This document shows positions 46,141 to 59,448 of a stretch of 64,000 bases of DNA, piece after piece. The DNA lies in NCBI GenBank assembly GCA_032622095.1, contig CP136062.1:159338875-159402874 (forward strand), in the 5' to 3' direction. The stretch is from Siphonodentalium dalli (lineage: Eukaryota > Mollusca > Scaphopoda > Gadilida > Siphonodentaliidae). Each line of letters begins with the position of its first letter. Position 1 is the stretch's first letter. Made by a program: the position numbers and the translations under genes. The notes below the pieces were generated by a model. The model did no database searches, was not told the DNA's origin, and saw nothing but the letters and a program-made list of their open reading frames with translations.

Positions 46141-46456
46141 CATTATAAGCCATGATCCTCTAATTGGAGTGTTTCATGTTACTTTAAATCATACAAATTA
46201 TAAGCCATGGTCACCCTACTGGAGTGTTTCAGTTTCTTATACATTTAAGTAACACCAATTATATCACCCCACTGGAGTGCTTCACATCACTTTAAGTCAT
46301 ACAAATTATAAACTATGATCACCCTACTGGGGTGCTTCACATCACTTTAAGCCATACATATTATAAGCCATGATCACCCTACTGCAGTACTGGAGTGTTT
46401 CATATCACTTTAAGTCATACAAATTATAAGCCACGATAACCCTACTGGAATGTATA
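46141..46456. repeat. TCATACAAATTATAAGCC tandem repeat, unit 2
   Basis: Same six-unit array as at 35.5 kb. Confidence 0.85.
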
Positions 46457-47284
46457 TATCAATTTTTGTTGAGATCCCAGTAACTGTTTAAGTTATGCCA
46501 TGAACAGAAATCGGACAGACGAACGGACAGATGGATGTCCGGACGTATGCACGGCCGGACAGGTGCAAAACAGTATACCCCACCCAGTAACAGTTTTATA
46601 ACTATAACTATAAAATTATAAATGCATGTGCTAATAATTGCCATAAATATGATCCACAATAATTTCTAAGTTAAATATGGCATAAATATGATCCACAATA
46701 ATTTCTAAGTTATTATATGATCCACAATAATTTCTAAGTTAAATATGGATTTTTTTTTTTTTTTTTTTTTTAAACTTTCATAATAGTGCTTACCAAGTAA
46801 ATTATTCCCGATTCTGTGAATCGTAAATCCCGTGTAACAGTCCTGCCGTTTTTTACGATTCCATGAATAACGTCCGATTCCATGTATGGCGTGATTAAAC
46901 TTTAAAGTCCATGTAGATGAATATTGTTTGTATAAGCGAGAAACATATAGTTCTATAATCACTAAATTGACAAAGAAGCACACCGTGACAGAGTATTTTG
47001 GATTTTGACCGCTGTATACAAAACCAGACGACCTTCCCCTTTAGCGTCTCGTGCGAAATAGCGTAGTCCCGTGCGGAATTACGACGTCACAACACAGGTG
47101 ATTTTAACCCTTTGCGTGCCAATATCAAATTGCCCATATCTCCTTTCTAGACAATACCATATTAGATAACGGTAATGCCCTTTAATCGAGTATATTAAAG
47201 ATATCTTACTGTGATATAGAATGATGGCAAGTACCGACATATATCATACACGTGGCTATACTATGCCGGTAGTGTTGCGTCAAC

Positions 47285-49640
47285 CTGGCGGGGGGGGGGG
47301 GGTGTTGCTAACTAACACATAAGGTGTCATCAGATTACATTGCATGGACTTGCAAGTATTGAAAAGATGCAGAAATCAACCAATAATATAATTATACGTA
47401 CAAGTAAACGAATGTATACTGTCACACAAAGATTATATAGGTAAATACATTTATACATGGGGTATAGGGCACAAAGTTGTATAGAATAGGTTGTCATTTG
47501 CAAATAAGTATTGATAGGTTATTGTTGATAAATTATAACTATGCATGGGGTAAGGGTATAACGCATATATAATAGGTTGTCGTTTGCAAATAGTTATTAG
47601 TAGGTTATTCTGTGGAAAGGTCAACAGTGAATTGCTAACTAGTCCATAATGTAACATACTGTCGCGGTATGGTTGTGACACCTGTCAGACCGTGGGGGGG
47701 GGGGGGGTTTGGAGCCAATCAAACGCCTAAGGGGTATCAGATTACATTTATGGAGCATAATTATTGACCAGATGTAATAATAAAACATCATGCGACTATA
47801 TTGCCGTGGTGATGTCGTGACAACCTGACCGGGGGGGGGGGGGTTGTGGGGTCAGCCAATCAACCACCTAGTGTGCCCAGATTACATCGTATGGAGTATA
47901 ATTATTGAACATATATTAATACTGCGCGTAGAAACCACCGACCCCCGGAAAATAACCGACATTATGCAGTAAAGTATAAATTACACCAAAATTGGACGAG
48001 CTATTAATAAGTACATAGACCTGTCGTAAATAGGTAGCCCAGCCCTTAAGTCGTGGTGACACACACCGCAAACACTTAGGTTGTGAATCATCACGAAACG
48101 CCAATTGGTACAAATTGTAACATGCGGTATATTGTCGCGGAAACGTTTTAACAACTTGAACGGTGGCGGGGGGGGGGGGGGGGTTTGTTTGTGGCCAAAC
48201 TTTTTTATAGTCCTATATGCTGGTTGCAATTGTGAGGTTGAGATAGAGAAGCTTAAATGTATATGTGCAAACACTTCACGAAACACGCGCATTGACACAT
48301 GTTTGTGTCGTGTATCTGTACACATGAATATGATCGACATTATGCAGTAAAGTATGAATTATACCAAAATTGAAAGAGCTGTTAATAAGTATATATACAT
48401 GTATAATGGATTGTCGTATGCATATAGGTATTAATAGGTTATCGTTGATAAAATGTATCTATGTATTGGTTTGTTAGGATTTATGGTAGCTATAGCTTTA
48501 TGGGTGGAGGAAAGACCACGCGGGATAGTTTACCGAGAAAACGGTATACTGCGCGTAGAAACCACCGACCCCCGGAAAACAACCGACATTATGCAGTAAA
48601 GTATAAATTATACCAAAATTGGACGAGCTATTAATAAGTACATAGACCTGTCGTAAATAGGTAGCCTAGTTTTTAAGTCGTGGTGACACACATCGCAAAT
48701 ATTTAGGTTGTGAATCATCACGAAACGCCAATTAGTACAAATAGTAACATGCGGTATACTGTCACGGAAACGTTTTAACAACTTGAACGGTGGCGGGGGG
48801 GGGGGGGGGGGGTGGGGTTTGTTTGTGGCCAAACTTTTTTATAGTCCTATATGCTGGTTGCAATTGTGAGGTTGAGATAGAGAAGCTTAAATGTATATGT
48901 GCAAACACTTCACGAAACACGCGCATTGACACATGTTTGTGTCGTGTATCTGTACACATGAATATGATCGACATTATGCAGTAAAGTATGAATTATACCA
49001 AAATTGAAAGAGCTGTTAATAAGTATATGTACAATGGATTGTCGTATGCATATAGGTATTAATAGGTTATCGTTGATGAAATGTACCTATGTATTGGTTT
49101 GTTAGGATTTATGGTAGCTATAGCTTTATGGGTGGAGGAAAGACACGCGGGATGGTTTACCGAGAAAACGGTATACTGCGCGTAGAAACCACCGACCCCC
49201 GGAAAACAACCGACATTATGCAGTAAAGTATAAATTATACCAAAATTGGACGAGCTATTAATAAGTACATAGACCTGTCGTAAATAGGTAGCCTAGTTTT
49301 TAAGTCGTGGTGACACACATCGCAAATATTTAGGTTGTGAATCATCACGAAACGCCAATTAGTACAAATAGTAACATGCGGTATACTGTCACGGAAACGT
49401 TTTAACAACTTGAACGGTGGCGGGGGGGGGGGGGGGTTTGTTTGTGGCCAAACTTTTTTTATAGTCCTATATGCTGGTTGCAATTGTGAGGTTGAGATAG
49501 AGAAGCTTAAATGTATATGTGCAAACACTTCACGAACCACGCGCATTGACACATGTTTGTGTCGTGTATCTGTACACACGAATATGATCGACATTATGCA
49601 GTAAAGTATGAATTATACCAAAATTGAAAGAGCTGTTAAT
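47285..49640. repeat. Poly-G subrepeats and three ~610-bp subunits, unit 2
   Basis: G-tracts of about 12-18 bases at 47.29, 47.69, 47.83, 48.17, 48.80 and 49.42 kb in the same contexts as in unit 1. The first subunit here is continuous, because the TA transposon is absent. Confidence 0.8.
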
Positions 49641-51184
49641 AAGTGCGTAGATCCGTAGTAAATACTAATAGGTAGTGTAGTTTTTAAGTCGAGCTTATAT
49701 ATCGTGAATATATAGGTTGTAAAGTATTATAGCATGTATACATGTACATGAGGCGTTTTGATATACCTTAATGGGATGTTTAATAGTAACGGTTGTATAT
49801 AGATATATAACGAGTTGTTTAGTATTAATTGGAATGCACATGAGGCACGTGTGCATATAATGTGTAGGTACAACGATGGGCTATACATATGAAACACATG
49901 GACCTATTCTATAATCTACCGTAATCATGGCCACAACCGTGCAAGCCAGCTGGCAACTAATATCTTAGTTTAATTATAATAAGTTTAATTTCAACACCTA
50001 TTGCGACTATACCGTCACGAAATGATTTTAAAACCATAAAACTTTAGTAGAATGGGTATGCCACTATACGAGAGGGGGTGTGGTGGTCGTATCGACTATC
50101 AGATAAAATTAGTTAGTGCTACAACCGATGACATAGCATATCGCGAACGTGATCGCGTTACATATATCATTAACGAGTATTCATATAATTTACAGAAATT
50201 ATTGTTAATGGTATAGAATTAACCATGTATACATTGTGCAACCATCAGCAGCATGTGTTATGTATAATCACATTTATCTAAAGTAAGACAAAGTATCGTT
50301 CAAAGCAAATAAATAAGTTAATGTAAAATAAAAATAGTCTGTCTATGAAATCAGGATGTAATATAAATAAACAAAAAAGATGCCTATACAACTCAAGTCG
50401 TCTAATCGTCTAACGCCAGGATGTTATGTCACTAGTTGACAGTCGCCCCCGCGACGATAATATAATGTTTTTATGTGTAACCATATAAGGTAAGGGGGTG
50501 TCTGACCGGGTAGCAGAACTGTCAAGGTTAGCGACCCCACACCTAGCACACCAGAAAGACAGAGAAAAGTCAAAGTAATGTGCTGGCAGGTTGACCAGAA
50601 GGCCTTTTTGAAAGTCAACTAAAGAAAAAAGTAAAACGGCTAAGAACGCATTTGTCATAAGAATTTTACACACAATTGATACCGGTCGGTGCAAAATGTA
50701 CGGTCTATATAAAGTGGTAGTATAGTCCCCCCCCCATATAGTATTATAATATATACACTGTATGTATAATTAGAGTTAAACGCTCTCTATACTATATTGT
50801 TAAACGCTCTTTATGTGACCAAGTTAGCTATATATAGCTATCATATATGTCATCGTGAAGTATCTTTACATATTACAATCCGTATATGACTATGTTACAT
50901 ATAGGTGGTGGTTAAACACTTAAACAAGATTCCGAATAATTAATTTAGATGAGTACATGGGGTAATACATCTTATTGTGAGATGTATGCATGCTGGAAAG
51001 TACTCACTAACACCAGTAAATTATTACCTTAGGATTATGAAGCATAATATATAGGGTTAGATTATATACTTAAGATAAATGTAAGTGAGCATTATATCTC
51101 ACAACAATTATTATATGGGTAGAGATAATAATATTATATATATACACATATATATGCACGAAAAAACACACCTAGCCCTCCAGA

Positions 51185-51502
51185 ATGACAATAAAAAGTC
51201 AGAATGGTGCACTGGCTGACGGGCCTTGCGCCCTTTCCGTTTGTCAACATAAGTATAGTGAAAGAAATAACGGCTTTCAACCTATCTGTCATATAATTTC
51301 CCCACAAAATGAAGGTGGTTCACAAATGCATGGATGTCAAAAGAAAGGGGAGGTTGTCTGCTGTATGCATATTAAAGAAGATTCTAGGCTATATGTGATG
51401 ATGACCAAGGTCCCAATTTCCCGCAGACAATTTGCTCCTCGTTCTGATGACATGAATTTTGAGGTGGAAGCTGGACCCTGGAGCGGTTTATTAGAATTTT
51501 GA
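51185..51502 (+). CDS. Unrecognised 105-codon frame, array unit 3
   Basis: Third identical copy of the cysteine-rich frame; the 90-codon - strand frame (51384-51656) is also retained. Confidence 0.33.
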   Translation: MTIKSQNGALADGPCALSVCQHKYSERNNGFQPICHIISPQNEGGSQMHGCQKKGEVVCCMHIKEDSRLYVMMTKVPISRRQFAPRSDDMNFEVEAGPWSGLLEF

Positions 51503-51688
51503 AAATAGTTTTTGAACGTACCCCATCGAAATAAGATTCATTTAATGCCAAAGGTAGAATTTCTAGGTTTTTGAAAAATTCTCCCAATGAGTTAAAAAGA
51601 TGCCAGAATGTTTTGATAAGAACGTCATCAGTTGCAGTTTGCTGACTATATGCCACGCTAAGCGCATGTCATATCATGTTTCGACCCT

Positions 51689-51937
51689 TTAACTGCAAGA
51701 CATGTGTACTAAGCCAGCTCGAGTCCGGGCGTCGCCCGCGATCTTATCTAAATACCGACAGAACATAGCTTCCAGGGGGATGATGTGATTGGACCCGTAC
51801 CGTGGAAGTTCAACACTAATAGTATAGTTTGGATAAGTTAATGGTGTAAGCCATGAGCCATCATAGTGATTCGCTACATAATCAACAACCAGTTGTTCGT
51901 ACATATAATACACGTGCAATGCTTCACAATTTTCCAA
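51689..51937 (-). CDS. Unrecognised 82-codon frame, array unit 3
   Basis: Third copy of the GSWLTPLTYP frame. It is only about 140 bases from the junction with the other duplicated block. Confidence 0.35.
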   Translation of the reverse strand: MENCEALHVYYMYEQLVVDYVANHYDGSWLTPLTYPNYTISVELPRYGSNHIIPLEAMFCRYLDKIAGDARTRAGLVHMSCS

Positions 51938-52759
51938 GGTTGTACCATTTGTAGTGTCGTAGCATCAAGCATATATGGGTCGAATATAGCATTGTCTCTA
52001 TTGATTTCCTAAAAATTCATGCACATTATAAGCCATGATCCTCTAATTGGAGTGTTTCATGTTACTTTAAATCATACTAAATTTGTTCTAAAACAACACA
52101 TTAAAGATGATCTCTTTGTAAAGATGTGTTATATTGTTCCAGGGTATAAAATAGTAGATATGAATCGAAGACCCCTGTCCGGAAATGCTTCTATCGATTA
52201 ATATTGATTATATTTTGAATATTTTCTGCTCTAAAACGTGTGGTTGTTTAGCTAACGAACAATAGTAGTTACTGTCAACAGAGACCAGAAATTTTATTGT
52301 GTAATTTTGTCACAAATAAACGATAATTGGACTCATTGTCGCTTATAACTATGGAATAAAACAATACAAACAATGAATCTGCGACATTTGACGTTCGGAA
52401 CGTAGTTATGGGAACAGCCTAATGATCTCTATCGCTATATGGTATCAGCTGAATAGTCTGTTCTAAAAATAGAACAATAAAATGTCCCATTTAATCATCT
52501 CATTTCATAATAAAATATTCGAAATAAAATAAATATTAATTGATAGAAGCGTTTCAGGGCAGAGGTCTTCAATTCATATTTATTATTTTATACCCACGCA
52601 ACTATTTCAAATTCGTAATTTACAGAGATAATCCATCTTTAAATAGTGGTTGGAAATGCAAAGTCCCAGAACAATTTCAACCTAGTTTTGGTCTGAAATT
52701 TCTTTCTGATGAACAATTTGGCCAAAGTTAGGATGCGATCGGGACGCATCCCCTAAATA

Positions 52760-52986
52760 CAGTAATGCCCTTAGTAATCGACTCCATAAACACAGCAAAA
52801 TTATGGGTAACTTTTCAGGATTAATTTAGTCGGAAATATGGCTTGTTGCCATTCATCGGAAAGCTCTCCCCGAGAGCTTTCTGATGAATGGCAACAAGCG
52901 ATATTTCCGACTAAATCAGACTAAATCCTGAAAAGTTACCCATAATTCTGCTGCGTTTATGGAGTCGATTACTGAGGGCATTACTG
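52760..52986. mobile_element. Tc1/mariner-like MITE, duplicated copy
   Basis: Copy of the 23.15-kb element within the segmental duplication; TA borders and CAGTAATGCCCTTAGTAATC ends are kept. Confidence 0.87.
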
Positions 52987-53839
52987 TACCTCAAATGAAC
53001 AGTTCTGTCACATCCCAACTAATTATAGTTATATAGTTGAATTTGACTGTACGAAATCCACATTTTCATATTTCACATTCATATTATATTGAACACTTAT
53101 TTCGTTATATCGATAATTATAATATGAACTGACATAATCCATCATCATGGACTATACAGTTGTGTTTTTATACAAAACCGTGTAACTTATGTGCGTTTCC
53201 TTGCCCACACTGTTTGGGCCTAATTTCACGAACATTCAGCATTAACAAGAGATGTTGTCAAATTTGAGCTTATATGGTCTCTTTTTACAACTATAAATCA
53301 ATAGGTCCCCAGACAAAAAAAATGACGCCATCCCAATATAGGATTAAGCTAAGTAACAATGGAGAGGAGTCGAATTGTGTGCTGCCGACTTGTCAGTGTG
53401 ATGTAAGGAGTAAGAACTAGGCCTGCGCCAAAATCACCAATTAATTAACTCACAATGAATTATACACACTGCGTTGTCTCACTATTATCAAATATTTCTT
53501 TATATCTAAATCTTATTTCGATATAACGATATCTTATTTCGTTATAACGAAATATTATTTGATATCATACCTCGAAATCTTATTTCATTATAACGAAATA
53601 AAAAAAAAATTCACTTGGCACCTCCCTGCGAGATTCAGACCTAATTTACTGGACGAAAAATTTGTAAGTTTAGCTATAAACTGGGGACGAGTAGAGATTC
53701 ATGACATGATCTATATATTGTTCCAGGACTTGCTGCACTATAGAGCCACCATCAATACCCACATGTATATACAATAATGCGATCAACTAATCAATCACTC
53801 TAACAATAACCTGCCCCCCCCACTCCAGCATATACTCAC

Positions 53840-54004
53840 CATTATATGCAATAACGCCGATCAACCAATCCAGCATCTCTCGGTTCTTAACCTCGAACAG
53901 ATGACCTCGTTCACATTCACACAGGATCTTGCTCTGGCGCCATGTTTGCTTATACTTGATCCCAATTCTGTACCACACATCAAACCGACTGTTGTGAGTA
54001 TAAT
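53840..54004 (-). pseudogene. Orphan copy of the first lectin-domain exon
   Basis: Identical in the coding part to the exon at 24.24-24.40 kb, with the same acceptor and donor. Downstream on the - strand the duplication ends at 52.08 kb, and the matching second exon is not present in the array that follows, so this exon has no partner within at least 28 kb. It is probably non-functional unless it splices to a remote exon. Confidence 0.6.
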
Positions 54005-54241
54005 CTGTAAAGACAATGGATGTAATACAATATGTAAAGCGTGTGTGATAAGCAAAACACTCAACACCGGTGGCACTTATTCGGGAGTTAGTCCGCCGTG
54101 GATCGCCAGGTTTGACGATGATTTTTATTGGCGGTGAACATGCATGGAGCGGCTTAACCCTTTCATGACTCGAGCTTCCTGAAATTTGGTGAAAACCCTG
54201 TTCCAATGCGTCCACAGGGAGCCTCGCATATATAAGAGAAT

Positions 54242-56408
54242 TTATTATCCACCCCTTAACTAACACTATTTCTGATTGGGCAAAAGCCGCCAAGCGATAA
54301 TCCGGGAACAAGTCATATTGGACTACCGAATGTCATATTGGACTCCCAAGTGTGCAATATGACTTTTTTATCGGGACTCTGTGACGTCACAAATTAACCC
54401 TATTGCGAAATGAATTGGTAAATTGTGATGCGCGCGCTGGTAGATTTAGCAAACGTTTCACTTCGGCGTTGAGTTTTTTTTTTCATTTCCGTGTTTATTG
54501 TTCCAAATCATGCTTTTTGATGATCAAATACAGGCTTTTATATATAGAGAATTAAGTTTTATTAAGAGCCGACAAATACCAAAAATAACCACTAAAGTGT
54601 TATTCCCAAAATTTGGATGAAAATACAGATGGATAATAACAATGTCATTATACAATGTTGTGTACAGTATGAGTTTTTCTTGTACTCGTCCAGGTTGTGG
54701 TGAAAAGTCATATTGGACACGACACTGCGTGTCTCGTCCAATATGACTTTTCACAACAACCTGGACTCTTACAAGAAAAACACATACTGTACAAATTAAA
54801 CATTGTATAATAACTTTATAGCATTGGCATTTGGCATAACAATATTTACCTTGACCTTGTAAGTCAGTGCATTCTCTTATACATGCGAGGCTCCCTATAG
54901 TCGGAAATGGTAACGCCCCCAAGATCATGTTATTAGGCATTTAGTATCCATCCCTTAAAGGGGTACTGTACGCCAAATGTTGTTGTTGGTTTCTATAGTC
55001 TCCGAATCGGAGAATAAGGTAACAATTTTTCCATTATTTGAAAGTCTGTTGAGTACGAAGTCATGTTACGGATGACAAATTTACCGGAATGCAAAAATAC
55101 AAATTGTCGTTGTCGAGTAATTTTTGTAAAGTTTTCAACCAAATGAATCAAATAAAAGTTATATTATATGCATACTAGTCCCATATTATCATTTAAGTTA
55201 TTGTATCGTCGCTAGTCAGTGAGTGGCTTGGGTGTTCTCCCCGTATCATCATAATATTTTAAGCGATCGTGTGTGCGATCGGTTTAACAATCCAATATCC
55301 CTCAACTACTGTTTTGATTACGGAAATTCGTAATTTAATTGACGCCATTTTATGGCTCCAGTCATAAATTCAATTTATATCAAATTATTAACTTTTAAAT
55401 TATTAAATTTTAAGATAGCCTATTAACCTGAGCGTTTACAGAATACATCTTCGACTCAAATTACTTATGTTTCTATATATTATCGATATTAGATCGTTGT
55501 TGTCACCGGAAATTTAATGAAAATGGCGTCCAGTACCCCTTTAACTAACACTATTTCTGATTGGGCGAAAGCCGTCACATGCTAATCCGGGGAAAAGTCA
55601 TATTGGACTGCCGAAAATCATAATGGAGTCCGGGTGACATCATTTGGATAAACATACGGATGGATAATAACAATGTCATTATACAATGTTGTGTACAGTA
55701 TGTGTTTTTCTTGTACTTGTCCAGGTTGTGGTGAAAAGTCATATTGGACTCGACGCTACGCGTATGCGTCTCGTGTCCAATATGTCTTTTCATCACAACC
55801 TGGACGAGTACAGGAAAAACACATACTGTACACAACATTGTATAACAACTTTATATCACTGTATGTGAAGGTTCCAAGCTCCAATATATTTTATATTATA
55901 AAGTTATTATACAATGTTGTGTATAGTATGTGTTTCTTGTACTCGTCCAAGTTGTAGTGAAGGCCACATTGGACGAGACGCTACGAGTATGTGTCTCGTG
56001 TCCAATATGACTTTTCACAATAACCTGGACGAGTACAAGAAAGCACATAATGTACACAACATTGTATAAAGTTATTATTCAATGTTGTGTACAGTATGTG
56101 TTTTTCTTGTACGAGTCCAGGTTGTTGTGAACAGTCATATTACTTTCCATCACAACCTGGATGAGTACAAGAAAACACGTATATACTATACACAACTTTG
56201 TATAATGACATTTTTGTTATCCATCTTGCGTTTTGATTAGAATTACCATCTTGCGTTTTGATTAGAATTACTCAGTCCATGTGACTTTCGGGACTCCTGT
56301 GATGTCATGTAGTATATGCTTGACACTTTCGGAGTCCAGTATTGTATAATACTTTTCTCGAATTATCATGTGACGGCTTTTGCTCAATGCGAAGTAGTGT
56401 AAAGGGAT
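54242..56408. mobile_element. CATATTGGAC palindrome-cluster element, duplicated copy
   Basis: Same TTATTATCCACCCCTTAACT ends and internal palindromes as the 24.65-kb element, enlarged by a 582-bp TTAA insertion in the internal copy of the left end. Confidence 0.65.
54959..55540. mobile_element. 582-bp TTAA-flanked element, present only in copy 2
   Basis: TTAA on both sides; ends AGGGGTACTGTACGCC and the inverse of AGGGGTACTGGACGCC. Copy 1 of the duplication shows the uninterrupted site CCATCCCTTAACTAACACT. This proves insertion after the duplication, with a four-base TTAA target as used by piggyBac-like elements. No long frame, so it is non-autonomous. Its ends differ from the CCCTTT elements, so it is a separate family. 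Confidence 0.93.
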
Positions 56409-58863
56409 GGATAATAAAATACATTATTAAGAAACAAATATTAACTAAGAAATATATTACCTGCACTGTTTTTTGCAATGTTATAACCTTATAGAATTCA
56501 CTGTCACAACATCAAACATGTCCCAGGTTTTGAAGTAGTTGAGTATGATCTCTACGGGCGTAGCTGGAGTAGAGATTCATGGCATGATCTAGGGAGTGAG
56601 ACACCCTGTCGCCACGTGCCTGATAACAGGTCCATGTGCTATGATACAGTAAAAGTACGTTTAGCCTACTGCTAATACAAGTAGATCGTAAGATCGCACC
56701 GAATCTAGTGACCACAATTCCTCGCTATGTCCAGTTACCAAAACGAACGGCACCGTTTTGCAGCATTTTACATTCTACGAGGTAAGTTAAGTGTTTGTCT
56801 TCTAGCGTAAACAAGGCACGTATTTGCCTTCTACTTTAACATGAAAGCGTCCGCCTGCAGAGACAAGTTTATGTCTTCGTGGTGGCGAAGAGCCAACGAC
56901 TGCCAGTGCGCAAACCAAACTAAACGCAAAATAAAAAAAAATTCACCGAGACAAGCCAGGATTCAAAAGTCGCACCAATCCTGATCGATCGTGGTGTAAA
57001 TTACGGATTATCGACATCGTATATTATCGACAACAGATTCTGAACGCATGACTGATCAGAGCGAAATCACAACGTTAGTGCGGCACCGACTTGTACATAG
57101 TGTCAGCTGGCCGATAATACAGAGAACACACAAAACAGGTACGCAAATACCGAGTACGTTTTAATCACATTTACTCCATCACCTACGACATGAACAAATA
57201 CGCTTGCCAATACGCACCTTAAGAGGGCGTGAACATTGTCTTGTCTTGACTTGTTCAAACAATTAAAGGCCCACTTAGTTTTCGAAACCCCAGATCACAT
57301 TATATACAACATATTCCATATTATATTTGAATGAGGAAGCTCTAAAATATTGTATTATCCACTTATCCGGTCGAATAAACTGTGAACATGTTGTTTTTGT
57401 CAAGGTACCGACGTGTGTTCTGTGCTTAATTTCTATGTGGTCTGTACTGCCAGTCTATTATTCTCAATGGGAGGAGAATAACTATATATCTTGGTTGTGA
57501 AATATTATGCATTCTGGGTAAATAACGGGTAATTCTTGGTGTGAAACTGAGAATTTCTGTCACTTGGTGGACACTCCTATGCCACAGCTGTTCCGTATTC
57601 CGGCAGAATGTATATATTTTGGTTCCTCTTCAAAATGGTATACAATATGGTATATCTTGTATATAATGTGATATGGGCATTCGAAAATTAAGAGGTTGAA
57701 AATATTAGTTTCTTTTTTATCCCTTTCGTACCAATAACTGCTAGAATACTTAATAATTTCACACAACAGTCCAATCACCAAATAGTTTATTGTCTTGGCT
57801 CTATGAGAGGATGCTTCATTTGTATCATAAAGTTAAGTTAACGTTATAATTGTATATTTACATACTAAGTGTGATTATCACTAAATCCAGTATTCTGATT
57901 GGTCGGCGCCCACGTGGCTAGTTGCAATTATTTCTCGGTGAACGCGCAACAGCTCATAACTGCAGCCTCATAATTACATCGACGCGTCATAGGTTTGGGA
58001 AAGACGAAAGCGTAATGTTTTGGACTCGCGCAGGATTGACTTAATAAATCATCGGGTTTCAATATAAAGAGAAATTGTTCTTGTCAACTTTTGCCAAGGG
58101 TGCTATGGAGTATTTTGGGCTGGTTTTGTCATGATACACTTTTCGATTTAAATACATTTACAAAAGTGGCTTTTTCGCTAAATGTATATAAATATAAGGA
58201 TTAACTGTCATGTGGACTGTTTTATGGAGATGTAACCTTGAGGTAAGTGGTCATAACTTGTGTAAAACCATAATATAACATCATACCCCCATATATTATA
58301 ATGAAGAATAAAGCAGTCACAAATATTCCAGCCCAATGAAAACAAATGTTGATATGCAGTGTGGTCCACTCAAGAAGGGAACAATCAACTGGAATTAGGC
58401 CACAGTGTTAAGAGATATGGTGGTCAGCTTTAACGTGGTTATGAAACCATGACCCAGAACTCATCACAGCCCTATTGTTCACTGATCAACAGGCATGGCA
58501 TGAACATTCTCAAATATAGCACATTATTTATGGGTAGTTGCCATTCTAATCCAAAATAACCATTAAATTTCATGAATCAAGAAAAACTAAGTCTCCTCTC
58601 GTGATCTTCAGGTATGAACTGCACTTTTGAAAACAAAAATCTATTTTACAAAAGTTCTTGGTACCGGAAAACAGCTTTTGAGAAAATCACCATTAGCTCA
58701 ACATTATGACACAAATGAAGCTTCCTCTCATATATACAAGCCAATAAGTTATTTGGTGGTTGGATTGTTGTTGTTGAAATTACTATTTCAGCAGTAACTG
58801 TTCTCGGTAAAAAGAAAACAACATTTTCAAGCACTCAAATGATTTAAAATCCATTGTTATGAG

Positions 58864-59448
58864 TAGTATGGATGGCTTGTTACCCCCACATCTAAATATA
58901 GATTTTTTGGGGGTAAAATTGTTTGTACTAAAATATTCCCAAAAAAAAAAAATTCCAAACCCAAAATATTTTTTCAAAATTTTCAAAAAAAAAAAGTTTT
59001 AATCTAAAAAATTTATAATGAGTTTTCGGTTTCGGATAATCTCGGTATTAAATGTCGAATGTTTTTTAAATTATTTGCGTGTTATATCTTTTGTTATTTT
59101 TGTTCAACCAAATTTTAAATATTTTAATTTTATTAATCGATGTTTAGAAATAGCTTTATACCAATTATATGTGTATGGACAGGTCCGAGTCGCTGTAATT
59201 TTGGACATTGTCACCATCGGTATGAATGCATACATTCCAGTGTTTATCAATCAGACGCAGTCCATACATCATATAATTGTCATACCTGAAATAATTTGAC
59301 ACCATTACTCTTACATGAATAATAAAGAGCGTTTATTCTTTACTTCTCTATCCCGATGAAGTTATTGAGTATATGACAGGTGTGCATTATCGCGAATTAT
59401 TGGAAGTATTGAGATGTTGTACTATTTTGAAAGCAGTCACGATCGGAC
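58864..59448. other. Unique AT-rich spacer, no gene recognised
   Basis: Starts with TTACCCCCACATC...GGGGGTAAAATTG, a weak inverted pair. A + strand frame (59018-59299) of 93 codons is AT-driven and has no recognisable domain. Confidence 0.4.

Larger units (their letters stand above)
44584..50465. repeat. Tandem segmental array, unit 2
   Basis: A 5.88-kb unit, nearly identical to unit 1 minus the TA transposon. Differences are mostly homopolymer lengths and scattered single bases. It holds the empty transposon site. Confidence 0.92.
50466..52077. repeat. Tandem segmental array, unit 3 (truncated)
   Basis: Follows unit 2 directly and matches it until AATCATAC in the first TCATACAAATT repeat, where it joins the second copy of the 22.4-28.7 kb block with a two-base AC overlap. 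Confidence 0.92.
52078..58863. repeat. Segmental duplication, copy 2
   Basis: Direct-orientation copy of 22394-28686 about 30 kb downstream. It begins within the left arm of an inverted-repeat element and ends at GTTATG, where the flanks diverge. It carries an additional TTAA element, lacks the 72-bp tandem unit, and has scattered single-base changes. Confidence 0.92.

Noticed and set aside
22394-58863. Whole duplicated structure as a pure assembly artefact
   Set aside because: Cannot be excluded, but each copy carries unique insertions, deletions and single-base changes and the junctions are clean, which fits true duplication better; long reads would decide.
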